Shown in pieces: positions 23,163 to 32,009 of a DNA stretch of 47,604 nucleotides; position 1 is the first letter of the stretch, and the number at the start of each line of letters is the position of its first letter. The position numbers were made by a program, and so were the translations under genes. Below the pieces are notes generated by a model that saw only the letters and a list, made by a program, of their open reading frames with translations, was not told where the DNA came from and made no database searches. The DNA is from Gemmatimonadaceae bacterium (GTDB lineage: Bacteria; Gemmatimonadota; Gemmatimonadetes; Gemmatimonadales; Gemmatimonadaceae): NCBI GenBank assembly GCA_035633115.1, contig DASQFN010000023.1, positions 1 through 47,604 of the forward strand. Direction: 5' to 3'.

Positions 23163-25037
23163 ATGACAATCCCGATGACGCCGATGGTCACGCGGGGGCG
23201 GCCAATGAACGAGGCACCCCCCAGCTGGCGCGAGCGGCTCGCGGCACTGCGCTACGTTCCACCGCTCGTAAAGCTCATCTGGAATACGCACCGCGGGTAC
23301 ACCGCGTCGATGCTCGTGCTGCGCTTCGCGCGCGCTTTCGTGCCGGTCTCGATTTTCTGGGTCGGCAAGCTCATTCTCGACACTGTACTCGCCGCCCGCG
23401 ACGGACAGGCAACCTACGCCACGCTCTGGAAGTACGTGGCGTTCGAGGTCGCCCTTGTTCTCACCGGCGAGATCCTCGCGCGCGCTTCGTCGCTCATCGA
23501 GAGCCTGCTCAGTGATCTCTTCTCCAACGACATGAGCATCAAGCTCATGAAGCATGCTGCAACCCTCGACCTCTCGCAGTTCGAGGATCCCAACTTCTAC
23601 GACCATCTCGAGCGGGCGAGAAGACAGACCGTCGGGCGTATTGCTCTGCTCACGCAGACAGTCTCGATGAGCCAGGACGCGCTGACGCTTCTCACCCTAG
23701 GCGGGGCACTTGTCGCCTACAGCCCGTGGATGCTCGTGCTGCTCGTGATAGCGGTTCTTCCGAGCTTCGTGGGCGAGACGCACTTCGCGGCGCTGGGTTA
23801 TTCCCTTCTCTTCCGCTGGACGCCCGAGCGGCGGCAGCTCGACTACCTCCGGTTTGTTGGAGCGAGCGACAAGACCGCGAAGGAAGTGCAGATGTTCGGG
23901 CTCGCGCCCTGGCTGACAGAGCGCTATCGCGCGCTTGCGCAGCGCTTCTACGAGGAAAACAAGCGACTCTCGATCCGCCGCGGCATCGTCAGCGCTCTCC
24001 TGTCGATACTTGGTACGATCGGATACTACGCAGCGTACGTGATCATTCTTATCCGCGCTGTGCGCGGCGAGATCACTCCGGGCACCCTCGTGTTTCTCTC
24101 CGCGTCATTCGCCCGCGGTCGCGACACGATCCAGGGAATTCTGCTGTCGGCGAGCAGTGTCTACGAGCAGGCGCTTTATCTCAGAGACCTGTTCGTCTTT
24201 CTCGACATGCGTCCGACCATCGCGTCAAATCCGGACGCGCTGCCTGTTCCAAACCCGATGCAGCACGGCTTCGTTTTCGAGAATGTCAGCTTCCGCTATC
24301 CGGGCAGCGAGCGGTGGGCGGTGCGCGACCTGAACATCGCGCTGCTGCCCGGCGAGCGCGTCGCACTCGTCGGGGAGAACGGCGCGGGAAAGACCACTAT
24401 CACAAAGCTGATGGCGCGATTGTACGAACCTACTGAGGGACGAATCCTTCTCGACGGCATCGACCTCCGCGAATACGAGCTCGGGTCATTGAGACATGCG
24501 ATCGGCGTCATCTTTCAGGATTTCGTGCGCTACGACATGCGCTTCGACGAGAATATAGGCGTGGGCGAGATCGAATCGGTGCGCGACGCGCTGGACGGGA
24601 ACAACGGCGTTCCCGAGACGATACAAACAGCTGCGGCGAACTCACTCGCCGCCTCTCTGCTCCCGCGCTTCGCGCACGGATACCAGCAGATGCTCGGCCG
24701 CCGCTTCGAGGAGGGCGTTGACCTCTCAGGCGGCGAGTGGCAGAAGATCGCCCTCGCCCGCGCCTACATGCGCGACGCACAGGTGCTTATTCTCGACGAG
24801 CCGACCGCCGCACTCGACGCGCGCGCGGAGTACGAGGTTTTTCTGCGATTCTCCGGGCTCGTCGCGGGGCGCATGGCGATTCTCATCTCGCACCGGTTCT
24901 CGACGGTGCGCATGGCGGACCGCATCATCGTGTTACAGCACGGCACCGTCGTGGAGCAGGGTACGCACGAGGAGCTGCTCGCTGCGCCCGGCCTTTATGA
25001 AGAGTTATTCCGAATGCAGGCAGCGGGTTACCGATGA
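23163..25037 (+). CDS. ABC exporter, fused permease and ATPase
   Basis: A 624-residue half-transporter: six membrane helices (about 45-345) followed by an ATPase domain (about 370-620). Motifs: Walker A G-E-N-G-A-G-K-T-T, Q-loop I-F-Q-D-F, signature L-S-G-G-E-W-Q-K-I-A-L-A-R, Walker B V-L-I-L-D-E-P-T-A-A-L-D, and H-loop I-S-H-R-F-S-T. The signature has W instead of the usual R/Q before Q. It probably homodimerises; the substrate is unknown (lipid, peptide or drug). ATG 23163 lies 4 nt after the CstB-like gene; ATG 23205 is an alternative start. It ends 2 nt before a very long inverted repeat. Confidence 0.9.
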   Translation: MTIPMTPMVTRGRPMNEAPPSWRERLAALRYVPPLVKLIWNTHRGYTASMLVLRFARAFVPVSIFWVGKLILDTVLAARDGQATYATLWKYVAFEVALVLTGEILARASSLIESLLSDLFSNDMSIKLMKHAATLDLSQFEDPNFYDHLERARRQTVGRIALLTQTVSMSQDALTLLTLGGALVAYSPWMLVLLVIAVLPSFVGETHFAALGYSLLFRWTPERRQLDYLRFVGASDKTAKEVQMFGLAPWLTERYRALAQRFYEENKRLSIRRGIVSALLSILGTIGYYAAYVIILIRAVRGEITPGTLVFLSASFARGRDTIQGILLSASSVYEQALYLRDLFVFLDMRPTIASNPDALPVPNPMQHGFVFENVSFRYPGSERWAVRDLNIALLPGERVALVGENGAGKTTITKLMARLYEPTEGRILLDGIDLREYELGSLRHAIGVIFQDFVRYDMRFDENIGVGEIESVRDALDGNNGVPETIQTAAANSLAASLLPRFAHGYQQMLGRRFEEGVDLSGGEWQKIALARAYMRDAQVLILDEPTAALDARAEYEVFLRFSGLVAGRMAILISHRFSTVRMADRIIVLQHGTVVEQGTHEELLAAPGLYEELFRMQAAGYR

Positions 25038-25038
25038 G

Positions 25039-25171
25039 GTGAAGCACAGATGAGGGGGAATTCTTGGGATGTCATTGCCAGTATTGCCCATTGATTCAGA
25101 TCGCGAGTCGCCTTTCAATCACGGCAATACTGGCAATAGCATCCCAAAATTCCCCCTCATCTGTGCTTCAC
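25039..25171. repeat. 133-nt near-perfect inverted repeat (50-bp arms) between convergent genes
   Basis: The left arm 25039-25088 and right arm 25123-25171 are complementary along their whole length except for one extra base and one two-base mismatch (TC against CT). The 34-nt loop carries a further ATTGA/TCAAT pair (25090-25094, 25115-25119). The arms are about 50% GC, below the surroundings. It fills the whole space between the ABC exporter stop (25037) and the S9 peptidase stop (25185). It could act as a bidirectional terminator, but the stem is far longer than needed; a palindromic mobile element (MITE-like) is the other reading. No second copy is visible in the window. Confidence 0.9.
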
Positions 25172-25184
25172 GGCGCCACCCTTG

Positions 25185-27245
25185 TCAGGGTCTGAGATAT
25201 TTTCTGAACCACCCGAGCGCCTCGTTCCACCACAGGCGCTGGTTCTGCGGCTTGCCGATCCAGTGGCCCTCGTCGGGAAAGATTATCAAACGACTCGGAA
25301 TGCCTTGCCGCTGGAGCGCCGTGAACAGCGATACGCTCTCGTAATACGGAACACGGTAGTCGAGCTCGCCGGCCACCACGAGCATTGGCGTCTTGAAGTT
25401 TCCCGCGAAAAGATGCGGTGAGAAAACGCGGTATTGAGTCTCCATTGCCGTCTTGTCCCAGTACGGTCCACCGTATTCCCAGTCGGGAAACCAGATTTCT
25501 TCGGTGGCGCCGTACATGTTCTCGAGATTGTAAACGCCCGCGTGGCTGAAGAGCGCCTTGAATCGCGTCGAATGGCCGGCAATCCAGTTCGCCATGTAGC
25601 CACCGTAGCTTCCGCCGGCGGCGCCCATGCGCGTGGAGTCGAGCCATGCATTGCGCGCCAGCGCCGCGTCGAGGCCGTTCATCAGGTCGGTGTAGACCTT
25701 CCCGGCCCAGTCTTTCGTGATCTCATCCACGAACTTCTGGCCGTAGCCTGTTGATCCTCTTGGATTGATCGCGACGACGCCGAAGCCGGGCGATGCAAAG
25801 AGCGAAAAATTCCAGCGGCCATGCCACTGGTCGAGCCAGGCACCCTGCGGGCCGCCGTGAATCAGAAACAGAACCGGAAATTTCTTCCCTGCTTCCCAGT
25901 TCGGCGGACGAATCAGCAACCCCTGAACGCTGTCGCCATTCGCGCCCTTGAACCAGAAATCCTCCGCCGGATTCAGCTTGAGCTGTGCGACCAGCGCGTC
26001 GTTCTCGTGGGTGAGCCGGCGTATTCGCGTCGCTCCATCGGCGCCCACTGTCCCGACGTAGACTTCGCCCGGCCGGTCTACCGCGTCTCGCATCCACGCG
26101 ATCGTCTTCCCATCGCTCGCAATGCTCGGCATTCCGTTGTTCATCGTTCCGGCGACCAGATTCGGCATCGTGCTCCATCCACTCGCCGTTCGTGCAAGCC
26201 GGTAGATCTTGCCGCGGCTGGCATCGACGGACTGGACGTAGATCGCATCTCCGGAAGGACTGAACGCATAGCCGTCGGCGTTGCGATCCCAGTTTGCGGC
26301 AAGTCGCTGCGAGGTCCGCGTCGTGCGATCATAGGCGATCAGCCGGCCGAGGTCGGCCTCGAAGCCCGCGCGCTGCTGCGACTGATACAGAATCAGTTTT
26401 CCGTCGGGCGAATACACGGGATTGATGTCCGCGCCTCGATTTTCCCTCGTGATGACAACCGGCGAACCGCCGTTCGCGGGAACGGTGTAGACATTGATGT
26501 CCGTGCTCCACGCGTCATCGCGTCCCTGGTCCTTTGCCGTGTACGCGAGCTCTCTGCCGTCGGGTGAGAAGGTATAGGCCTCGCTGCCGCCGAACGGGCC
26601 GGGCGGAACGTCGTAGTTGATGCCGCGCGTTACGTCCGTCGGCGCACCGCCGCTCAACGCAACGACATAGAGGTGCGAGCGGGTGTTGCCTGCCCACGCG
26701 CTCCAATGGCGGTAGAGGAGGTTGTCGGCAATATGTGCCTTTACCTTGCTCGAGTCTTCCTGCGCCGCACGAGCGACGTTGCACGCATCATCGGCGCAGT
26801 CGGGATAAACGCCCGACACAAAGGCGATCTTGTCGCTCGTCGGGGCCCACACAGGACCGCTCGCTCCGCCATGCAGCTTCGTGAGCTGCCGCGCTCCTCT
26901 TCCGTCGGCGGCCACGACCCACAACTGTCCGCCGGCTACGTAAGCAACCCATTTCCCGTCGGGTGACCATCGTGCTTCGCCCGCATTCACGGATGCCGAT
27001 GGAAACTGCCGTGGCGTTCCTCCTGCGGTCGGGACGAGATAAGTCCTCGTGGTGCGGGTGTTCTTCGCCAGATCGGTTGCGCGGACCGAGTACAGCACCG
27101 CTACCCCCGAGGGCGCGATCTGCGGGTCAGACACGACTCGCACCGCCGCGAAGTCCTCGAAGGTCATCGCCCGCTTTTGTGCGGATGCCACAGAGGCAAC
27201 GGACATGAAGAGAGCGGTAGCGACTGCGTGAACGCGAATACGCAT
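25185..27245 (-). CDS. Secreted S9-family prolyl oligopeptidase (dipeptidyl/acylaminoacyl type)
   Basis: A 686-residue exported serine peptidase. Signal peptide MRIRVHAVATALFMSVASVASA|QK; N-terminal beta-propeller with PD40/WD40-like blades (about 40-420, repeated S-P-D-G-K/R motifs); C-terminal alpha/beta hydrolase (about 430-686). Catalytic residues: S546 in G-G-S-Y-G-G-Y, D629 in G-E-L-D-Y-R-V-P, H661 in D-E-G-H-W-I. It cleaves short peptides outside the cytoplasm. ATG 27245 is chosen for the signal peptide and an AAAGGA upstream; the frame is open 35 codons further. It is preceded by a lipoprotein and an M14 peptidase on the same strand. Confidence 0.93.
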   Translation of the reverse strand: MRIRVHAVATALFMSVASVASAQKRAMTFEDFAAVRVVSDPQIAPSGVAVLYSVRATDLAKNTRTTRTYLVPTAGGTPRQFPSASVNAGEARWSPDGKWVAYVAGGQLWVVAADGRGARQLTKLHGGASGPVWAPTSDKIAFVSGVYPDCADDACNVARAAQEDSSKVKAHIADNLLYRHWSAWAGNTRSHLYVVALSGGAPTDVTRGINYDVPPGPFGGSEAYTFSPDGRELAYTAKDQGRDDAWSTDINVYTVPANGGSPVVITRENRGADINPVYSPDGKLILYQSQQRAGFEADLGRLIAYDRTTRTSQRLAANWDRNADGYAFSPSGDAIYVQSVDASRGKIYRLARTASGWSTMPNLVAGTMNNGMPSIASDGKTIAWMRDAVDRPGEVYVGTVGADGATRIRRLTHENDALVAQLKLNPAEDFWFKGANGDSVQGLLIRPPNWEAGKKFPVLFLIHGGPQGAWLDQWHGRWNFSLFASPGFGVVAINPRGSTGYGQKFVDEITKDWAGKVYTDLMNGLDAALARNAWLDSTRMGAAGGSYGGYMANWIAGHSTRFKALFSHAGVYNLENMYGATEEIWFPDWEYGGPYWDKTAMETQYRVFSPHLFAGNFKTPMLVVAGELDYRVPYYESVSLFTALQRQGIPSRLIIFPDEGHWIGKPQNQRLWWNEALGWFRKYLRP

Positions 27246-27312
27246 AACGGGTTTCCTTTGACGAGGAATAATTACGGACCGCGGCACGACAATGCGGACT
27301 GCGGCCTTGGTC

Positions 27313-28110
27313 TTACGGTAGCGCTCCCCGGGCGAATCGTGATGCATCAAACAGCTCCGGGGGAATCGGCTCGTTCACCTTCAAATTCTCGTACTGCTCC
27401 TTGAAGAAGATCTTGCCGTCGCGGTAGGAGGTGAACTCGAACGGAATCGGATAGCCCTCGACCTCACGATAGTCGCCGACATGGGTATCGGTGACAACGA
27501 AACGCTCGCCGCGCTTGTCACGCTGAATGAATCGCAGGAGCAGTAGCTTGTCTGCGTCTATCCATATCTGATTCGACTCCAGGTCGCCCTTCTCCGCTCC
27601 CATGACATAGACACGGCGCCCCTGCCAGCGCTCCTCGTGAAACTTGTCGAGATCGACGCCAAGGGAATCGAGGCGGCGGATGATGATCGAGGCCGGAATC
27701 GCATAGACGTCGCCCGTCATCGTGAGCACAGGCTGAATGGAGCGCCTGCTGTCCACTCGCCGGCCGTTGTCGAAAGTGATCACTCGATTGTTCTGAATGA
27801 GCAGGCCACTCTTTGTCGAAAGCGGAAGGAAATCGATCCGCAGCCTGCCAGGCACCGACAGGCGCTGCATCCATTCCGATCTCTGCTCCTTTCCGGCCGA
27901 CGTGTAGAACGTGTTGGTCTGCTGGAACGTCAGAGTCTTGTACCACTTGCCTGCGTACCGGTCGTGCATCTCACGAACGAGGTTTCGCGAGGTCGTTATC
28001 GACGTTGGTATCTCGACTCCTACGGGAGCCGGTATCGGGGGCGGCGGCTCGATAACCGCGGGCCTGCATGCCGCCGCCAGTAAAACCAGAATCGGTCCTT
28101 TGTACCGCAT
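27313..28110 (-). CDS. Lipoprotein, LolA/outer-membrane lipoprotein-sorting-like fold
   Basis: The 265-residue protein begins MRYKGPILVLLAAAC, a lipobox (L-A-A-A-C15), followed by a Pro-rich linker. The body has repeated beta-strand segments (V-I-T-F-D-N-G-R-R-V, I-W-I-D-A-D-K-L-L-L-L-R-F, G-Y-P-I-P-F-E-F-T), like the half-barrel of outer-membrane lipoprotein-sorting family proteins. No catalytic motif is seen; exact role unknown. ATG 28110 is chosen for the lipobox; an ORF reading upstream would overlap the M14 gene. It sits between two secreted peptidases, 50 nt after the M14 stop and 67 nt before the S9 start, so it is probably co-transcribed with them. Confidence 0.75.
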   Translation of the reverse strand: MRYKGPILVLLAAACRPAVIEPPPPIPAPVGVEIPTSITTSRNLVREMHDRYAGKWYKTLTFQQTNTFYTSAGKEQRSEWMQRLSVPGRLRIDFLPLSTKSGLLIQNNRVITFDNGRRVDSRRSIQPVLTMTGDVYAIPASIIIRRLDSLGVDLDKFHEERWQGRRVYVMGAEKGDLESNQIWIDADKLLLLRFIQRDKRGERFVVTDTHVGDYREVEGYPIPFEFTSYRDGKIFFKEQYENLKVNEPIPPELFDASRFARGALP

Positions 28111-28160
28111 CGTTAATCCACCGTGTCCAGCCCGCAGCGCCCGAGCTCCTGATGTCGTTG

Positions 28161-30881
28161 TCAGCGCGGCGCGCTCTGGCTGTAATAGATCCCGTTGAAC
28201 AGAAATGGGAATGTCCCATGTGACTGGCTCCGGAAATAAATCTCCGGGCCGTAAAGTATGGCGTGACCCTTTCCGATTGGCGCAACGACTACTGCAGAAG
28301 CGCCCTCGAGTGCCTTCTGTCCCCACGCCCACCCGCTCCTCAGCGGAGCCGCGGTGTCGAACCATGCCACTCGTCTGATACCCCGCGTCCGTGCCTCCGG
28401 TAGCAGCCGGAATACAGGATTGTTGTCGAAGAACACATCGGCCCGCGGCCGCATTCCCCAGCCGATGGCGCTTGTGGTGTCGACCGCGGCGCTGAGAATC
28501 GAGCCCGGAACGTAGTACTTAGAGCGTGGAAGCGGCTTCCCGTCATTGTCTGCCACCGCGCTTGCAACCGGCAGCTCCAGAAGGTAGGCGACGTCCGCGG
28601 CCTCGCCGATCGCGAGGAGCGTTCCACCGCTCGACACGAATGACTGGATCTGAGGCAGCGACTTCGCGATGGTCATACTGCCCTGTCGCGCCCGCCACTC
28701 CGCTGGCGCAGAGGACGGCTCCCGCTCCTTATTCCTGTCGCGCGGTGGGCCCGGAACCGACGCGCTGTCCATGAGGATCAGCACGTCATACTTCGCGTTG
28801 AGGTTTCCGGCGTCGATCGTCGGCGGGAACACCACCTCGTAGGGAAACGCGAACTTCTCGAGTACGAAGCGGAGCCATCCGGATTCCATCGAGCCGCCGT
28901 ACCTGTCGTAAACCGCGATGCGGGGCAAGCGTAAACGCGAGAGACCCGATTCGCTCGCGACTCCGAGGACTGGCTCGAACGCGGTGCCGGTCGAGCTCGC
29001 GATCTCACGCGCAATAGGAACCGTGCTTGGCTTCGCCCGAACCAGAAAGGTCCCCGCGTCCAATACGCGTCCGCCGGCTCTCAGGGCCGCCGGCGTCGAG
29101 TAGACCTCCTCGCCGCGCGCAAGGAGCCGGTTCACCGCCGTGAACGCATCGTTGCTGCGACGACTGATGGCGTACCATGGCGGACCGGCAGCAACAGCAG
29201 GCGTCGGAACACTGGCGAATCCTGCGAGCCTCTCGAACGGGCCGTCGAATGCATCCAGGATGCGATCGAACCGCACGCCCATCTGGTACGCGAGCGTCCA
29301 GCCGGCATTGTCGTACGGAGGAGTCGGCGCCGCGCCCGGATACAGTATGTCGTCCGGGTGGTCCTGCGGCTCGAACATGTCGAGAATGTGCGGCCTGAAG
29401 GCCTGTGCCGTTTTCACGACATACGAGCCGGCCGGGTAAGCGCGTCCACCGGCCGTAAACGGCCGCGTCGCCCGGTGAATCGTGATCCCATTCTTGACGA
29501 GCGCGTTCACGAACTTCACCGCCGTCGCGAAGTCTGCCTGATTGGAGGGAATGATGTATCCGCGCGGGTCGCGCGCCGCCCGCGGGTGGAGCACGGAGAT
29601 GTACTGCGCCGGTGTGGCCTGCACTTTAGCCGCGCTGTCACGTGCGACAGCGAGCTTTACCGCCTCGACGCGGTCGGGTGTCAAGGTCCAATTGTCCCTG
29701 CTGCCGCGCTCGATGGAGTTCCGCCCCATCCTGTAGATGTTGTACAGCAGATCCTCGCGGTGCTTCGATGCTACGTCCATCACCGCGCGATTCGCGGAGA
29801 GCTCGTACGCCATTGACTGGGCAAAACGCCACCTCTGAGGCAGTATCGGATACGGCAGATTTCCGCTGGGTAAAAGGCGCTCGGGGCGGAACGCGACCGT
29901 CATCGGCGTTGGGTTCCCGATGGTCTCCGTCAGGAGTCCGATGATATTGTGGAAATAGGCGGTGGTCCTGAGGCCGCCATTCCACCACGTGGAATAATTG
30001 GCCCCGGTTCGCATCGTTGAGCCCGGCTTGCCTTCGGCGATCAACCGCCCGTGAATCGCGGCCCCGACCAGGTCGATGCCGACGGGAATGAGCGGATCGA
30101 AGTTGTAGTTGAACGGATCACGGAAGGGCGGCGCGAACATCACGGTTCCGGCGGGCCCGGTCTGGTGATGGTTGTACATGATCTGCGGGTACCACGCCCT
30201 GAACATGATGCTGTCCATCGCCTGGGTCTCAGGCTGGGAGGCCATGTACGAGTCACGATTGTTGTCGTGCCCGATGTACTTGTGGTAAAGCACCGGCAGC
30301 CCTGATGTGGACCGCTTCGCTGGAACTGGTTCGCGCATGTACCAGTTCGAGACCAGGTCCATCCCGTCGGGATTGGCCGGCACCGCCAGCAGGATGACGT
30401 CCCTCAGAAATCGCTGCGTCTCTACATCGTTCCGGCTAACCATCTCGTACACGAACTGCACGAGCTGCTGCGCACCAAGGACCTCGCTTGCGTGAAGGCC
30501 GCCGTCGATCCATACCACCGCCTTTCCCTGCCGTGCGAGGGCCCGCGCCTGTGCGTCAGTTAGACCTTCGGCTCGCGCCAGCCGCGCCGCGATTTCCTGA
30601 TAGCGGCCAAGCATCGCGTGATTCTGCGGGGAGGTGATGATCGACATCAGCATCGGACGTCCTTCCACGCTGGTTCCGATCCTGACGACCTTCAGCCGGT
30701 TCGACTCGCGGTCGAGCTTCGTCCAGTATTTGACGAGCTGAGCGTAGTTGGCGAGGAAATAGTCGTCGCCGATGTTGTGGCCGAATTCCTGGAGCGGAGT
30801 GGTTATGCGCGATTGTGCTGATAATGGGAGCGGCAGGAGCGCGCAGGAGAGAGCAAGGGCAATTGACGAACTGATGCGCAT
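28161..30881 (-). CDS. Secreted M14-family zinc carboxypeptidase
   Basis: The 906-residue protein has the signal peptide MRISSSIALALSCALLPLPL|SAQ region, a peptidase M14 domain (about 35-350) and a long C-terminal part (about 360-906) containing a flavodoxin/GATase-like segment (Y-D-V-L-I-L-M-D-S). Zinc ligands: H130 and E133 in G-G-L-H-A-S-E, with H238/H239 in Y-N-H-H-Q-T-G as third ligand; N-P-D-G-M-D (170s) and D-N-N-R-D (about 206-210) fit the substrate-binding N-R pair. It removes C-terminal residues from peptides outside the cytoplasm. The start at ATG 30881 gives the signal peptide; the frame is open 43 codons further upstream. Confidence 0.9.
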   Translation of the reverse strand: MRISSSIALALSCALLPLPLSAQSRITTPLQEFGHNIGDDYFLANYAQLVKYWTKLDRESNRLKVVRIGTSVEGRPMLMSIITSPQNHAMLGRYQEIAARLARAEGLTDAQARALARQGKAVVWIDGGLHASEVLGAQQLVQFVYEMVSRNDVETQRFLRDVILLAVPANPDGMDLVSNWYMREPVPAKRSTSGLPVLYHKYIGHDNNRDSYMASQPETQAMDSIMFRAWYPQIMYNHHQTGPAGTVMFAPPFRDPFNYNFDPLIPVGIDLVGAAIHGRLIAEGKPGSTMRTGANYSTWWNGGLRTTAYFHNIIGLLTETIGNPTPMTVAFRPERLLPSGNLPYPILPQRWRFAQSMAYELSANRAVMDVASKHREDLLYNIYRMGRNSIERGSRDNWTLTPDRVEAVKLAVARDSAAKVQATPAQYISVLHPRAARDPRGYIIPSNQADFATAVKFVNALVKNGITIHRATRPFTAGGRAYPAGSYVVKTAQAFRPHILDMFEPQDHPDDILYPGAAPTPPYDNAGWTLAYQMGVRFDRILDAFDGPFERLAGFASVPTPAVAAGPPWYAISRRSNDAFTAVNRLLARGEEVYSTPAALRAGGRVLDAGTFLVRAKPSTVPIAREIASSTGTAFEPVLGVASESGLSRLRLPRIAVYDRYGGSMESGWLRFVLEKFAFPYEVVFPPTIDAGNLNAKYDVLILMDSASVPGPPRDRNKEREPSSAPAEWRARQGSMTIAKSLPQIQSFVSSGGTLLAIGEAADVAYLLELPVASAVADNDGKPLPRSKYYVPGSILSAAVDTTSAIGWGMRPRADVFFDNNPVFRLLPEARTRGIRRVAWFDTAAPLRSGWAWGQKALEGASAVVVAPIGKGHAILYGPEIYFRSQSHGTFPFLFNGIYYSQSAPR

Positions 30882-31012
30882 TTGAAATGGCTGAGGGTGA
30901 CGGTTGGCTGATCGTAAAGTTACCCTGCGGGCCTTCGGTTTGCTCCGCGGGCCAGGTGGTATCCTTCGCGAGCTACCGTCGCTTGGAGTTACAAATCCGC
31001 ATCCGAGCAAGA

Positions 31013-31918
31013 CTATCTCAACCGCGATTTCACCTGACTATCTCGGACAGCGATGAATACTCCCACGAGCATGATCGCTCCGCCCACGAGCGTGATGGCC
31101 GGCGGGATTTGCCTGATGCCGGGAAGGATTGCACCGAGGAGTGTCGCTCCGATGGGCTCGCCCAGCACGGTGAGGTTCACGACGTAGGCTGGCAGAAACT
31201 TGAGCGCCCAGTTCATTCCCGTGTGGCCCAGAAGCATCGGTCCAACGGCGAGCGCCGCGAAGATCGCCAGCTCGCGCGGAGGTTGCGGCGACAGGGGCAC
31301 ATGTGAGATTGCCGCGAACAGCAGCAGAACCAGAAAGCACGCGGTATAGGCGAGGCCGACGTAGGCCCACACTCCATAGGTCGCGCGCAGGTGCCTGCCG
31401 ATCGTGTAATAGATCGCGGCAGTCACCGCGGCTGACGTCGCGAGCAGATTCCCGAGTGTCATGCGATGGCCGAATGGCGCTCCACCGTCGCCCAGGTCGG
31501 GGATTGCGATCACGAGCGCGCCGGCCACTGCTATTGCGATCCCGATGAGCTGGCGGGGAGTAGGAATCTCCCGGAGGAAAAGGGCGGAGATGCCGATGAT
31601 GATTGCCGGCTGAAGATTCACCAGCGTTACGGAGGCGGCGATTGTCGTCAGATGGATCGACGCATTCCACGCCCAGAAATGCAACGCGAGCGCAACGCCG
31701 GCCAAACCAGCAATCGCGCCATCGCGTCCACTCAGGGATCGCCACTGCCGCCACTCACCTGTTGCGATCAGGAAGACGGCGACGATGATCAACGAAAACC
31801 CGAGCCGCCACACGGCGATCGCCAACGGATCTGCCGCGGAGAGTCGTACGAGCGGACCCGCGAAGGAGATGCCGAGGAGGGCGAGTGCGAGCACCCACAC
31901 CGGCGAGCGGGTATTCAA
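31013..31918 (-). CDS. DMT-superfamily (EamA) permease
   Basis: A 301-residue inner-membrane protein with about ten helices in two EamA repeats (about 8-140 and 150-290). The first repeat holds A-V-W-R-L-G-F and the second L-L-G-H-T-G-M-N-W-A-L-K-F and L-G-E-P-I-G-A-T-L-L-G, typical of drug/metabolite exporters of this family (many export amino acids or nucleosides). Substrate unknown. The neighbouring M14 and S9 peptidase genes suggest, weakly, a link to amino-acid traffic. The upstream spacer holds an 8-bp tandem repeat. Confidence 0.88.
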   Translation of the reverse strand: MNTRSPVWVLALALLGISFAGPLVRLSAADPLAIAVWRLGFSLIIVAVFLIATGEWRQWRSLSGRDGAIAGLAGVALALHFWAWNASIHLTTIAASVTLVNLQPAIIIGISALFLREIPTPRQLIGIAIAVAGALVIAIPDLGDGGAPFGHRMTLGNLLATSAAVTAAIYYTIGRHLRATYGVWAYVGLAYTACFLVLLLFAAISHVPLSPQPPRELAIFAALAVGPMLLGHTGMNWALKFLPAYVVNLTVLGEPIGATLLGAILPGIRQIPPAITLVGGAIMLVGVFIAVRDSQVKSRLR

Positions 31919-31979
31919 AAATGCTGGCTGAGGGCTACAGCCGAAGTGAGGTCATCGTACTACCGGTCAATCGGGCTGC

Positions 31980-32009
31980 CGGTCTATCGGTCTATCGGTC
32001 TATCGGTCT
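31980..32009. repeat. 8-bp tandem repeat, about 3.75 copies
   Basis: Unit CGGTCTAT at 31980, 31988 and 31996, then a partial unit to 32009. It lies in the 90-nt spacer between the SLT gene (stop 32009) and the DMT permease (start 31918), so copy-number changes could alter spacing to the DMT start. It is a likely slippage site. Confidence 0.85.

Noticed and set aside
23201-25037. Reading the ABC exporter as part of a lantibiotic or type I secretion cluster
   Set aside because: No precursor peptide, peptidase C39 domain, membrane-fusion protein or modification enzyme is encoded nearby.
27246-28110. Extension of the S9 peptidase frame beyond ATG 27245
   Set aside because: The extra 35 residues precede a clear signal peptide and would block export; the later ATG has a ribosome-binding site.
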